Positions 8,195 to 16,380 of a stretch of DNA of 64,000 nt are shown here, piece after piece (within the stretch, counting starts at the first letter, position 1; each line of letters starts with the position of its first letter). The stretch spans positions 6,627,001-6,691,000 of the forward strand of contig NZ_CP029194.1 in NCBI RefSeq assembly GCF_008642375.1, given 5' to 3'. The notes beneath the pieces are model-generated. The model was not told the origin of the DNA. It made no database searches and worked only from the letters and a program-made list of their open reading frames with translations. Made by a program: the position numbers and the translations under genes. Origin of the DNA: Streptomyces venezuelae (GTDB lineage: Bacteria > Actinomycetota > Actinomycetes > Streptomycetales > Streptomycetaceae).

Positions 8195-8280
8195 CAAGGG
8201 CTCCGGAGGGTGCTTGGAGGAACGGCAGATAAATCTACGCGCGTCAATCTCTTGCGAGAGGGGGGAACTTGTCAAGAGTC

Positions 8281-8313
8281 GACGGGTGTACGAAGGCTGA
8301 CGGTTCTGTGAAC
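8281..8313 (-). promoter_or_regulatory. Candidate PHO box (three 11-bp repeats)
   Basis: Read on the minus strand: GTTCACAGAAC (8313-8303), CGTCAGCCTTC (8302-8292), GTACACCCGTC (8291-8281). These are three contiguous 11-base units sharing CA at positions 4-5 and a C at 11, the architecture of Streptomyces PhoP sites (GTTCACC-type direct repeats). The array ends 86 bases upstream of the nuclease start, with TTGACA just downstream at about 8269-8274. Confidence 0.55.
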
Positions 8314-8448
8314 CGGCGGACGACCCCCCGGATGCGTCTACGCTGAGTACCGCTCTTTCCCCGGAGTCCCCCTCCGGTCCCCCCTCCTGTCCCACCCCCC
8401 CCGGTCCCACCCCGGGTCCCACCCGTACGCGTCGAGGAGACACCCCAC

Positions 8449-9954
8449 ATGTCAGCGGAGCAGCCCACCCTTCCCCCCGTTCGGCTTCCCGCGGACGCGG
8501 AGCTGGCGCGGGACGCCCTGGCCGCGCCCCTCCTCGCCCGCGCCGTGCGGCTCGCCCGCTGGGCCGGCCCCGAGACGCGGGTCGGCGCGGGCGGTGAGCT
8601 CGTCGACGAGCAACTGCAGGACGCCGTCGAGATCCTGGGCCTCACCGTCGAGGCGGACGGCGACGAGGGCGCCGGGTCCTTCGCGGACACGGAGGCCTAC
8701 GAGGAAGCCGTGGAGGAGGCCGAGATGCTGGCGGCCGACGCCTGGCGGCTCGCCGTCGACACCGGCCTCGTGTCGGTCGAGGACGGCGCGGACGACGAGA
8801 CGCCCGGCGAGGCGGGACCCGGCGAGAACCTGGCCCTGGTCACCGGCGGTTCGCCCCAGGACGTCCTCACGATCTGGCTGGACGGCTTCGACGCGGTCTT
8901 CGCCGACGCCGTCGTGCCGGTCCTCGACGACCTGGACACGATCGTCGGCGAGGACGGCGAGATCGACCTCGAGTCGCTGGACTGGGACCCCGAGATGGAG
9001 GGCGAGTTCCTGGAGGGCGTGCTCGGCAACCTCTACCTGCTGACCGTCAGCGAGGGCGGACCCGGCGACGGGCCCGTGCCGCTGCCCGCGCTCGCCGCCT
9101 CGATGGTCGTCCCCGACGACATGGGCGAACCGACCGACGACGTCCTGGAGCAGGTCTCGGACGCGATGATGCGGCTCGACGAGCAGTTCCGCCTCCTGGA
9201 GGCCATCGGACTCGTCGAGTACCAGCCCGTCGACGAGGCCCTGATGGCCGAGGAGGGTGAGGAGCCCGCCGCGCCGCTCGACGACGAGGACGTCTCGCGC
9301 TACGGCATGGTCCGGCTCACCCCGCTCGGTCTCTACGGCGTCCGGGCCCGGATGCTCGACGCCGGTGTGGACGCGCCCGCCGTCGGCGACCTCGCCGACA
9401 AGGGCGCCGACGTGCTCCTCGGCGGGATCGCGGGCTACCCGGAGGACGCCGCGCGCGCCGAGACCGCCGCGTGGCTCTCCGGCCGCGACGTCGAGACCGC
9501 GGCGCGGGAGCTGCTGCACGCCGCGCGGGGCACGGACGCGGGTTCGCCGCTCCGCCGCCTCCACTGCCAGCAGGCGCTCTCCCTGGTGGGCACGGAGGCG
9601 GAGCCGGCGGTCCGGGAGGTCCTGGACGACGCGGAGCTCGGCGGCCTGGCGCGGGTCTGGCTCGCGGAGCGGGGCGCGGCGGACGTGCCCGCGCCCTCGG
9701 AGTCGATGATCTTCTGGCTGGCGATCGACACGATCGCGGCGCAGCTCGACGCGGACGGCGACCTGGAGGAGGTCCAGGAGCTGATCGAGGGGCTCACCGG
9801 CCGGCACAGCGGCTTCTTCGAGGCGGCGTGGCGGGTGGAGCACCCGGCGACGGCGGAGGTCCTGGAGGCGATGGGCCGGCTGCACCGGGACAAGACGGCC
9901 GCGAAGGAGGCCCGCAAGTCGGCCTTCAAGGCCCGCTCGCGGTCGGGCTCCTGA
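8449..9954 (+). CDS. Conserved-looking acidic protein of unknown function
   Basis: A 501-residue cytoplasmic protein with an ATG start and GAGGAG at 8431-8436; no signal or membrane segment. It is very acidic, with Asp/Glu-dense stretches near residues 60-130 and 165-185, and ends in a basic tail (KEARKSAFKARSRSGS). The middle (SRYGMVRLTPLGLYGVR) looks like a small winged-helix-like module. The C-terminal third contains alanine-rich helical repeats (AEPAVREVLDDAELGGLARVW) resembling HEAT-type helices. I do not recognise a family with known function. It is divergent from the nuclease gene and followed by phoX, but no shared job can be shown. Confidence 0.8.
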   Translation: MSAEQPTLPPVRLPADAELARDALAAPLLARAVRLARWAGPETRVGAGGELVDEQLQDAVEILGLTVEADGDEGAGSFADTEAYEEAVEEAEMLAADAWRLAVDTGLVSVEDGADDETPGEAGPGENLALVTGGSPQDVLTIWLDGFDAVFADAVVPVLDDLDTIVGEDGEIDLESLDWDPEMEGEFLEGVLGNLYLLTVSEGGPGDGPVPLPALAASMVVPDDMGEPTDDVLEQVSDAMMRLDEQFRLLEAIGLVEYQPVDEALMAEEGEEPAAPLDDEDVSRYGMVRLTPLGLYGVRARMLDAGVDAPAVGDLADKGADVLLGGIAGYPEDAARAETAAWLSGRDVETAARELLHAARGTDAGSPLRRLHCQQALSLVGTEAEPAVREVLDDAELGGLARVWLAERGAADVPAPSESMIFWLAIDTIAAQLDADGDLEEVQELIEGLTGRHSGFFEAAWRVEHPATAEVLEAMGRLHRDKTAAKEARKSAFKARSRSGS

Positions 9955-9971
9955 CGGTCCGGGCCTTGGCA

Positions 9972-10005
9972 GCCGGGCCGGGCGGCGAGGGTCGGGCGGC
10001 CCGGC
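9972..10005 (+). terminator. Putative terminator after the acidic protein
   Basis: GCCGGGCC (9972-9979) pairs with GGCCCGGC (9998-10005), 18 bases after the stop. The rest of 9955-10131 is GC-rich repetitive sequence with no gene visible. Confidence 0.4.
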
Positions 10006-10131
10006 CTGACCGGCCGGGCGGCGCGGGTCGGGTGGGCGGTGCCGTGCGGTGCCGCCGGCCCGTTTCCGGGCGGCGCCGCGTCGGGTCCGGCGGGTGTCGG
10101 TCGGTGACCGCTCCTGCGATGCCCGGCCGGC

Positions 10132-10164
10132 GTTCCCGTGGCGTTTAGCTCGCGTTCGTGGGGG
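10132..10164 (+). promoter_or_regulatory. Candidate PHO box upstream of phoX
   Basis: GTTC at 10132, GTTT at 10143 and GTTC at 10154 recur at exact 11-base spacing (units GTTCCCGTGGC, GTTTAGCTCGC, GTTCGTGGGGG). That is the spacing of Streptomyces PhoP direct repeats, although the units lack the full GTTCACC consensus. It lies 52 bases before the start codon of a PhoX-type phosphatase. Confidence 0.55.
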
Positions 10165-10215
10165 CACGGGAGGGTGGCCCATGTGATCCACCCGCCTTAG
10201 GGAGACCCTTACGCC

Positions 10216-11643
10216 ATGCCCCTCAATCGCCGAGAGTTCACCAAGCAGTCCGCCGTCGCCGGTGCGGGGCTCGCCCTCACCGGAGTCGTCGGTGCTCTCG
10301 CCACCGCACCCGAGGCGCTCGCCTCCGACGAGCCGGAGGTGTACGGAGCCGGGCACGGCGCGGGCCACGCGCTCGGGTACGGGCCGCTCGTCGCCGACCC
10401 CGAGGGCATCCTCGCCCTGCCGGCCGGGTTCTCGTACCGCGTCGTCACGCACAGCGGCGTCACCCGCCTGGAGAGCGGTGAGTTAACGCCCTCCAACCAC
10501 GACGGCACCGCGGCCTTCGCCGGCCCGCGCGGCACCACGTACCTCGTCAACAACCACGAGCTCTACGGCCCCCGCTCGAACTGGCCGCACCCGGTCCCGC
10601 TCACCGAGGGACTCGTCTACGACCCGGCCGCCCCCGGCGGCTGCACCGTCGTCGAGGTGCACCGCGACGGCACCGTCGCGGAGTGGGTCGGGCTCGCCGG
10701 CACCTCCACCAACTGCGCGGGTGGCAGCACCGCCTGGGGCACCTGGCTGACCGGCGAGGAGAACTCCGACCTCGCGGGCGTCAACGGCATGACCAGGGAC
10801 CACGGCTACATCTTCGAGGTCGACCCGCGCGACCGGCGCGCCAACCTCGACCCGAAGCCGGTCAAGGCCTTCGGCCGCTTCGACCACGAGGCCGTCGTCA
10901 TCGACCCGAAGCGCGGCCACGCCTACCTCACCGAGGACGCCGCCCTGCCCTTCGGCCTGTTCTTCCGCTGGGTGCCGCCGAAGGGCTTCGAGCACGGGCG
11001 CGGAAAGCTCCGTACGCTCGCCGACGACGCCGGTGTGCTCCAGGCCTTCAAGTGCACCGACTCCGGCGGCCGTTTCGTCGCGGACCTCTCGCAGGCCACC
11101 CGGATCGGCACCGTCTACGGCGTGGACTGGGTCGACGTCCCCGACCGCGACGCCCGCACGGTCCCCGTCCGCAAGCAGTTCGCGGACGGCCGGGTCACCC
11201 GCGGCTGCAAGCTGGAGGGCATGTGGTGGGCCGACGGCGGCGCGTACGTCGTCTCGTCCTTCGCGCGCGAGGAGTGGAGCCCCGGCCCCTCGCACGACGG
11301 CCAGGTCTGGTTCTACGACCCCAGGCGCCGCACCCTCACCCTCAAGGTGCTGTTCGGCGTGAACGCCGCGCCCGGCGAGGACGGCGCCTTCGACGGCCCC
11401 GACAACATCACCGTCTCCCCGCACGGCGGGATCGTGATCGCCGAGGACGGCCGGGGCCTGCAGCACCTCTTCGGCGCGACCGACTCCGGCCGGACGTACC
11501 CGATCGCCCGCAACGATTTCAACGGCGCGGAGTTCACCGGGGTCTGCTTCTCGCCCGACGGCGGGACGCTCTTCGCCAACATCCAGGAGCCGGGCATCCT
11601 GCTCGCGATCACCGGCCCCTGGCGCCGCCAGCCCCGCCGCTGA
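10216..11643 (+). CDS. phoX: Tat-exported PhoX family phosphatase (DUF839)
   Basis: A 475-residue protein with a twin-arginine signal: NRREFTKQS at residues 4-12, a hydrophobic stretch and cleavage near PEALASDEP. The mature part matches the PhoX/DUF839 beta-propeller: GFSYRVVTHSG, SNHDGTAAF, VNNHEL, AGTSTNCAGG, WLTGEEN, DGPDNITVSPHGGIVIAED and FSPDGGTLFANIQEPG. PhoX enzymes are calcium/iron alkaline phosphatases that release phosphate from organic phosphoesters outside the cell. The folded export route fits cofactor loading in the cytoplasm. It is a single gene with a candidate PHO box, so PhoRP control is likely. Whether it is a true phosphatase or another DUF839 enzyme needs assay. Confidence 0.88.
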   Translation: MPLNRREFTKQSAVAGAGLALTGVVGALATAPEALASDEPEVYGAGHGAGHALGYGPLVADPEGILALPAGFSYRVVTHSGVTRLESGELTPSNHDGTAAFAGPRGTTYLVNNHELYGPRSNWPHPVPLTEGLVYDPAAPGGCTVVEVHRDGTVAEWVGLAGTSTNCAGGSTAWGTWLTGEENSDLAGVNGMTRDHGYIFEVDPRDRRANLDPKPVKAFGRFDHEAVVIDPKRGHAYLTEDAALPFGLFFRWVPPKGFEHGRGKLRTLADDAGVLQAFKCTDSGGRFVADLSQATRIGTVYGVDWVDVPDRDARTVPVRKQFADGRVTRGCKLEGMWWADGGAYVVSSFAREEWSPGPSHDGQVWFYDPRRRTLTLKVLFGVNAAPGEDGAFDGPDNITVSPHGGIVIAEDGRGLQHLFGATDSGRTYPIARNDFNGAEFTGVCFSPDGGTLFANIQEPGILLAITGPWRRQPRR

Positions 11644-11673
11644 GCCACCGGCAGGCCTTGTGGTCCGACCCTC

Positions 11674-11729
11674 TGGTCCGGCCTCCGGGTCCGGCCCCGG
11701 CCGGCCTTCCGGCCTGCCCTTCCGGACCA
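11674..11729 (+). terminator. Putative phoX terminator
   Basis: TGGTCCGG (11674-11681) pairs with CCGGACCA (11722-11729) around inner GGCC-rich hairpins, 30 bases after the phoX stop. GC-rich, with no T run. Confidence 0.45.
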
Positions 11730-11758
11730 CCCGGTCTGCCCCTCTGACCCCTGGTCAG

Positions 11759-11795
11759 GTCCATGGGCTGACATCTAACATGTCAGCCCATGGAC
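11759..11795. promoter_or_regulatory. Perfect 16-bp inverted repeat over the gntR start (operator)
   Basis: GTCCATGGGCTGACAT (11759-11774), a five-base spacer CTAAC, then the exact complement ATGTCAGCCCATGGAC (11780-11795). It includes a -10-like TAACAT (11776-11781) and the GntR start codon (11790-11792). There is no Shine-Dalgarno sequence, so a leaderless, autoregulated transcript is likely. Confidence 0.75.
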
Positions 11796-12485
11796 GCACT
11801 GCGGCCCGTGGGTCGGACCCTTCTGCGCGACCGGGCGTACGAGGCACTGCGCGAGGCCATCGTGCGCGGCGACCTCGCCCCCGGCGCCCCGCTGAAGGAC
11901 GCCGACCTCGCCGGCCTCCTCGGGCTCTCGCGCGCGCCCGTGCGCGAGGCCCTGGCCCGGCTCTGCATCGAGGGGCTCGTCGAGACCAAACCGCAGAGCT
12001 ACACCCGGGTCACCCGGCCGGTCAGCCGGGTGGTCAGGGACGCGGCCTCCGTCGTGCGCGTGATGCACGAACTCGCCGCCCGCACCGGGGTCCCGCTGCT
12101 CGGCCCCGAGGGCGTCCGGGCCATGCGCGAGGCCAACGAGCGATTCTCCGCGGCCGTCCGGGACTCCGACGTCGAGGCCGCGCTCCGCGCCGACGACGAG
12201 CTGCACCAGGTCCTCGTCGTCGCCAGCGGCAACCACGCCGCCGCCGCCACCATCGCGCGCTACACCCCGCTGATCCGCCGCGTCGAGCGGCGGCTCTTCG
12301 GCGACTCCGGCAGCTGCGGCTCCGCCGAGCTGCACGCCCGGCTGATCGACGCGTGCGAGAGCGGGGACGCGGAGGCCGCGGTCCGGATCACCACCGAGAT
12401 CTGGGCGGCGCTCGAACAACTCGCGGACGACGCCGTCGAGGTGGCCGAGGTCACCGGCATCCCGGCGCCCGAGGACCACGTGTAG
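11790..12485 (+). CDS. GntR family regulator (FCD type), next to acdS
   Basis: A 231-residue GntR protein. The winged helix covers residues ~8-75 (LLRDRAYEALREAIVRGDLAPG, then LAGLLGLSRAPVREALARL). It is followed by an all-helical FCD effector domain (~80-220) with the metal-ligand-like pattern of an Asp and later His residues (DDELHQVLVVASGNHAA, SAELHARLIDACESGD). It is probably autoregulated through the palindrome covering its own start. It lies 54 bases upstream of acdS on the same strand, so it likely also controls ACC deaminase; the inducer is unknown. Confidence 0.88.
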   Translation: MDALRPVGRTLLRDRAYEALREAIVRGDLAPGAPLKDADLAGLLGLSRAPVREALARLCIEGLVETKPQSYTRVTRPVSRVVRDAASVVRVMHELAARTGVPLLGPEGVRAMREANERFSAAVRDSDVEAALRADDELHQVLVVASGNHAAAATIARYTPLIRRVERRLFGDSGSCGSAELHARLIDACESGDAEAAVRITTEIWAALEQLADDAVEVAEVTGIPAPEDHV

Positions 12486-12539
12486 CGCCTTCAGGGGCGT
12501 CGACCAGCAGCCCACCCACAGGACCCACCGGGAGCCGTT

Positions 12540-13559
12540 TTGCCGATCACCGATTTCGCACGCTACCCGCTCCTCTTCGGGCCCTCTCCGGTCCACCCCC
12601 TGGAACGGCTCACCCACCACCTCGGCGGCGCCACGCTCTGGGCCAAGCGCGAGGACTGCAACTCCGGTGTCGCGTACGGCGGGAACAAGACCCGCAAGCT
12701 GGAGTACCTGGTCGCCGACGCCCTCGCCCAGGGCTGCGACACCCTCGTCTCCATCGGCGGGGTCCAGTCCAATCACACCCGCCAGGTCGCCGCCGTCGCC
12801 GCCCGCGCCGGGCTTGCCTGCGTCCTCGTGCAGGAGAGCTGGGTCGACTGGCCGGACCCCGTCTACGACAAGGTCGGCAACATCCTGATCAGCCGCCTCG
12901 CCGGCGCCGACGTGCGCCTCGTGCGGGCGGGCTTCGGCATCGGCTTCAAGGAGAGCTGGGAGCAGGCCCTGCGGGAGGTCGAGGAGAGCGGCGGGAAGCC
13001 GTACGCGATCCCGGCGGGTGCCTCCGACCACCCGCTCGGCGGGCTCGGCTTCGCGAACTGGGCGTACGAGGTGGCCGAGCAGGAGCGCGAGCTCGGCGTC
13101 CACTTCGACACGGTGGTCGTCTGCTCGGTGACCGGCTCCACGCAGGCCGGGATGGTCGCGGGCTTCGCCGCGCTCGCCGAGGAAGGCGGACCGGCCCGCC
13201 GGATCCTCGGCGTCGACGCCTCGGCGAAGCCCGGCCCGACACACGAGCAGATCACCCGGATCGCCCGCGACACGGCCGCGCTCATCGGCGTCGAACGCGA
13301 GGTGACGGCGGCCGACGTCGAGCTCGACGAGCGCTACCACGCCGGCGTCTACGGCCTCCCGGACGAGGCCACCCTCGACGCGATGCGGCTCGCCGCCCGC
13401 ACCGAGGGCATGATCACCGACCCCGTGTACGAGGGGAAGTCGATGGCGGGCCTGATCGACCTGGTGGAGCGGGGAGAGATCGGCCGGGACTCGACCGTTC
13501 TCTACGCCCACCTCGGCGGTCAGCCCGCCCTCAACGGTTACAGTGCGCTGTTCTCGTAA
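12540..13559 (+). CDS. acdS: 1-aminocyclopropane-1-carboxylate deaminase
   Basis: A 339-residue PLP enzyme that opens ACC, the plant ethylene precursor, to 2-oxobutyrate and ammonia. The PLP Lys is in GGNKTRKLEYL (Lys50), with SNHTRQVAAVAARAG and VTGSTQAGM for cofactor binding. Residues used to separate true ACC deaminase from D-cysteine desulfhydrase are Glu and Leu. They occur here as Glu298 (DPVYEGKSM) and Leu325 (YAHLGGQP), both offset by three from Pseudomonas numbering. The start is TTG at 12540 with GGGAG at 12530-12534; no ATG or GTG fits the family N-terminus. It trails the GntR gene by 54 bases and is convergent with the TerD gene. Confidence 0.93.
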   Translation: MPITDFARYPLLFGPSPVHPLERLTHHLGGATLWAKREDCNSGVAYGGNKTRKLEYLVADALAQGCDTLVSIGGVQSNHTRQVAAVAARAGLACVLVQESWVDWPDPVYDKVGNILISRLAGADVRLVRAGFGIGFKESWEQALREVEESGGKPYAIPAGASDHPLGGLGFANWAYEVAEQERELGVHFDTVVVCSVTGSTQAGMVAGFAALAEEGGPARRILGVDASAKPGPTHEQITRIARDTAALIGVEREVTAADVELDERYHAGVYGLPDEATLDAMRLAARTEGMITDPVYEGKSMAGLIDLVERGEIGRDSTVLYAHLGGQPALNGYSALFS

Positions 13560-13601
13560 GGGAGGGGCAGGACAGCACCCCCCAGGGGCGGAGCCCGCCG
13601 C

Positions 13602-14837
13602 TCAGAGCGACTGGGCGGCGGGCTTCACCATGCCCCGGACCGTCCGGGACTTCACGAACTCGCCCATCGCCGTCATCTCCCACTCGCCGCTGAACTGCTT
13701 GATCAGCTTGGCCATCATCACGCCCGTCTGCGGCTCGGCGGTGGTGAGGTCGAAGCGGACCAGCTCCTCGCCGGTGGCCGCGTCCATCAGCCGGCAGTAG
13801 GCCTTGGCGACCTCGGTGAACTTCTGGCCGGAGAAGGAGTTGACCGTGAAGACGAGGCCGGTGGCGTCGGCGGGCAGCCGGCCGAGGTCGACGACGATCA
13901 CCTCGTCGTCGCCCGCGCCCTCGCCCGTGAGGTTGTCGCCGGAGTGCTTGATCGAGCCGTTGAGGATCGACAGCTTGCCGAAGTAGCAGCTGTCCAGGTG
14001 GTTGCGCTGCGGCCCGTACGCGATGACGGAGGCGTCCAGGTCGATGTCCTTGCCGCGGTAGGCCGGCTCCCAGCCGAGGCCCATCTTGACCTGGGAGAGC
14101 AGCGGCCGGCCGCCCTTGACCAGGGACACCGTCTGGTTCTTCTGGAGGCTGACCCGGCCCTTGTCGAGGTTGATCTTGCCGGTGGAGACGGGGGCGGCGG
14201 GGGCTGCCGGGGGAGCGGCCGGAGCCGGGGGCGCCGAGGCCGCGATCCGCGGGTCCAGCGGGGCGGCGACGGGCGGCGCGGGCGGGGCCGGCGGGGCGAC
14301 GGGCGCCGGGGCGGGGGCCTGGGCGGCGGCGGGCTCGTCGTCCACGGAGACGCCGAAGTCCGTCGCGATGCCGGCAAGCCCGTTCGCGTAGCCCTGGCCC
14401 ACGGCCCGGGCCTTCCACGCGCCGTTGCGCAGATAGATCTCGACGACCACCAGCGCGGTCTCGGTGGCGAGCCGCGGCGGGGTGAAGGTGGCGAGGACCG
14501 TGCCGTCGTCCGCGTTCCGCACGGTCGCGGTGGGCTCGATGCCCTGGAAGGTCTGGCCCGCGGCGTCGGGGCTCGCCGTGACGACGATCCTCTCGATGCC
14601 GGCCGGGACCGCGCCCGTGTCCACCACGATCGCGTCGGGCGCGGTGCCGCCGCCGGAGCGGTAGGTCACACCGGGCCCGGCGGGCTGGTTGTAGAAGATG
14701 AAGTCGTCGTCCGAGCGCACCTTGCCGTTGGCGCCGAGCAGCAGGCCCGAGACGTCGAGCCGCACCGGGGCGGCGACGTCCACCGCCACGCGCGCGGCGG
14801 TGAGAGGGATGTTCGAGCCGGGGGTCATAGCGGTCAT
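13602..14837 (-). CDS. Tandem TerD-domain protein (tellurite/stress family)
   Basis: A 411-residue protein with two TerD-like beta-sandwiches. The first covers residues ~1-170 (VRLDVSGLLLGANGKVRSDDDFIFYNQ, then GSIIVVDTGAV-like strands and YLRNGAWKARAVGQGYANGL). A Pro/Ala-rich linker spans ~175-225. The second sandwich covers ~230-405 (SLVKGGRPLLSQVKMGLGW, DLDASVIAY, GDDEVIVVDLGRLP, EMTAMGEFVKSRTVRGMVKPA). Such proteins bind calcium and act in membrane-linked stress or tellurite resistance systems. No other ter genes are adjacent. The start may be the ATG at 14837 or the one nine bases later. Confidence 0.88.
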   Translation of the reverse strand: MTAMTPGSNIPLTAARVAVDVAAPVRLDVSGLLLGANGKVRSDDDFIFYNQPAGPGVTYRSGGGTAPDAIVVDTGAVPAGIERIVVTASPDAAGQTFQGIEPTATVRNADDGTVLATFTPPRLATETALVVVEIYLRNGAWKARAVGQGYANGLAGIATDFGVSVDDEPAAAQAPAPAPVAPPAPPAPPVAAPLDPRIAASAPPAPAAPPAAPAAPVSTGKINLDKGRVSLQKNQTVSLVKGGRPLLSQVKMGLGWEPAYRGKDIDLDASVIAYGPQRNHLDSCYFGKLSILNGSIKHSGDNLTGEGAGDDEVIVVDLGRLPADATGLVFTVNSFSGQKFTEVAKAYCRLMDAATGEELVRFDLTTAEPQTGVMMAKLIKQFSGEWEMTAMGEFVKSRTVRGMVKPAAQSL

Positions 14838-14873
14838 GCCAGGGGTAACGATCCGGACCGCTTTGCCGTTCCC

Positions 14874-15122
14874 TTACCCTCGGCGGGTTGGGCCACCTTG
14901 GTTACGAGGGTGGTTCCTGGCCTGCCGCTCGTTGCCGAAGCGGTACGCGCCCGTCCACCGGGCCATGACCAGCTGGGCGTCCCCCGCCTCCACCTCCGCC
15001 AGGAACTTCTCCGCCCGCCCGCCGCGCAGCACGCCCGCGGCGCGGCCGTGGTGGGTGAGGACGACGGAGCCGTCGCCGCGGCGCTCGTAGGTGAATCCCT
15101 GGGGTCTCGGCATGCCGGGCAT
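14874..15122 (-). CDS. Small conserved hypothetical protein
   Basis: About 82 residues, from the ATG at 15122; an ATG at 15113 with a better-spaced AGGA, or at 15149, is also possible. The core is RPQGFTYERRGDGSVVLTHH, followed by a stretch ending VMARWTGAYRFGNERQARNHP. I recall similar short proteins in many Streptomyces, with no known function. It is basic and cytoplasmic, with no motif I can name. It is divergent from the AraC gene, with 46 bases between the starts. Confidence 0.6.
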   Translation of the reverse strand: MPGMPRPQGFTYERRGDGSVVLTHHGRAAGVLRGGRAEKFLAEVEAGDAQLVMARWTGAYRFGNERQARNHPRNQGGPTRRG

Positions 15123-15168
15123 CCTGCCGTTCCCGGTCAGATCCGTCATATGAATATTCTTTCGACCC

Positions 15169-16143
15169 ATGGGGACAGTGGGCGGGAGTTCGTTCCGCAC
15201 GGAGGACGTCGACGAGGCGCGCGAGGAGCTCGACGCGCGCTACTACGCGAACCGCATGGACGTGGTCGACCGGCAGAGGCCCTTCGCTGCGCGCTTCGAC
15301 ACCGTCGCCCTCGGACCGCTGGTCATCGGCGACCTGAGCTGCGGGACCGACGTGCGGATGAGCTTCGGCGAGCTCGGCGCGTACCACCTCAACGCCCCGC
15401 TCAGCGGCAGGATGGAGATGCGTCAGGGCAGCCGCACGGGGATCGTCGCGACGGCCACCGAGGCACTGCTCCTCGACCCGGCGGGGGACACCTTCCTCGA
15501 CCGCTGGAGCGGGGACTGCCGGACCCTCTCCGTGAAGATCGGCGCGGCCGAGCTCCGTGACCGCCTGGAGCGCCTCCTCGGGCGCCCGGCGAGCGGGCCG
15601 CTCGCCTTCGCGCCCCGCCTGGACATCTCGCGGGGCCCCGGTCTGAGCTGGGTGCGCTTCGCCCGCCAGGTCGCCTACGAGGCGCTCGCGGGGGAGGGGC
15701 TCGCCCACCACGAGCTGGTCGCGCGGCCGCTCCAGGAGGCGCTGCTCAACGGCCTGCTCCTGGCCGCCGAGCACCCCTGGCGCGAGGCGCTCGCCCACCC
15801 GGGGGAGGCGCGCCGCCCTGCGCCGGTCAAGCGCGCGATGGACGCGGTGCGGGAGCGCCCCGAGCACCCGTTCACGACCACCGAACTCGCGGCCCTGGCC
15901 CGGGTGAGCGTGCGGCGCCTCCAGGAGTCCTTCCGGGAGTACGTGGGGATGTCCCCGATGGCGTACGTCCGGGAGGTCCGTCTCGACCGGGTCCGCGAGG
16001 AGCTGCGGACGGCCGCGCCGGACGAGGTGACCGTGAGCGAGGTGGCCTGGCGCTGGGGCTTCGCCCACCAGGGCCGGTTCGCCGCGCGCTACCGCGAGAA
16101 GTACGGCGAGTCCCCGTCCCGGACCTTGCGGGCGGGCGAGTGA
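15169..16143 (+). CDS. AraC family regulator
   Basis: A 324-residue transcription factor. Residues ~20-190 are an AraC-binding-like cupin sensor (DLSCGTDVRMSFGELGAYHLNAPL then MEMRQGSRTGIVATATEALLLDPAGD). The C-terminal ~100 residues carry two helix-turn-helices (FTTTELAALARVSVRRLQESF and VTVSEVAWRWGFAHQGRFAARYREKYGESP). The first possible ATG at 15169 lacks a clear ribosome-binding site, so the transcript may be leaderless. No target gene is evident; the neighbours are a small hypothetical gene (divergent) and the uronate dehydrogenase gene (convergent). Confidence 0.9.
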   Translation: MGTVGGSSFRTEDVDEAREELDARYYANRMDVVDRQRPFAARFDTVALGPLVIGDLSCGTDVRMSFGELGAYHLNAPLSGRMEMRQGSRTGIVATATEALLLDPAGDTFLDRWSGDCRTLSVKIGAAELRDRLERLLGRPASGPLAFAPRLDISRGPGLSWVRFARQVAYEALAGEGLAHHELVARPLQEALLNGLLLAAEHPWREALAHPGEARRPAPVKRAMDAVRERPEHPFTTTELAALARVSVRRLQESFREYVGMSPMAYVREVRLDRVREELRTAAPDEVTVSEVAWRWGFAHQGRFAARYREKYGESPSRTLRAGE

Positions 16144-16320
16144 CCCGGCGCGTCCGGGTGGAGCGCGTGCAGGCGAGAGGGCCGCAGGTGAGGGGCGTGC
16201 GGGGCGTCGCGTGAGCGGGCCGCGCAATCCGGACAGAGGCCGCGTTCAACGGCTCGCGATGATCTTCGTGCGCGCTTACCGTGGACATGTCCGGTCTGCC
16301 AGCGCGCAACCCGTGACCCG

Positions 16321-16359
16321 GGCCCCGGCCGGCTCCCCCGTTTAAGTCCGGCCGGGTCC
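16321..16359 (-). terminator. Putative terminator of the uronate dehydrogenase gene
   Basis: GGCCCCGGCCGG (16321-16332) pairs at 11 of 12 positions with CCGGCCGGGTCC (16348-16359), 21 bases past the udh stop. Nothing else is recognised in 16144-16320 apart from a 10-base palindrome (GGACATGTCC at 16282). Confidence 0.5.
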
Positions 16360-16380
16360 TGCGTACGTCCTCCCTCCCCG

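Noticed and set aside
13571..13640. Terminator between acdS and the TerD gene
   Set aside because: GCCCGCCGC/GCGGCGGGC can pair, but the stem lies inside the TerD coding sequence with a long loop, so it is too weak to call.
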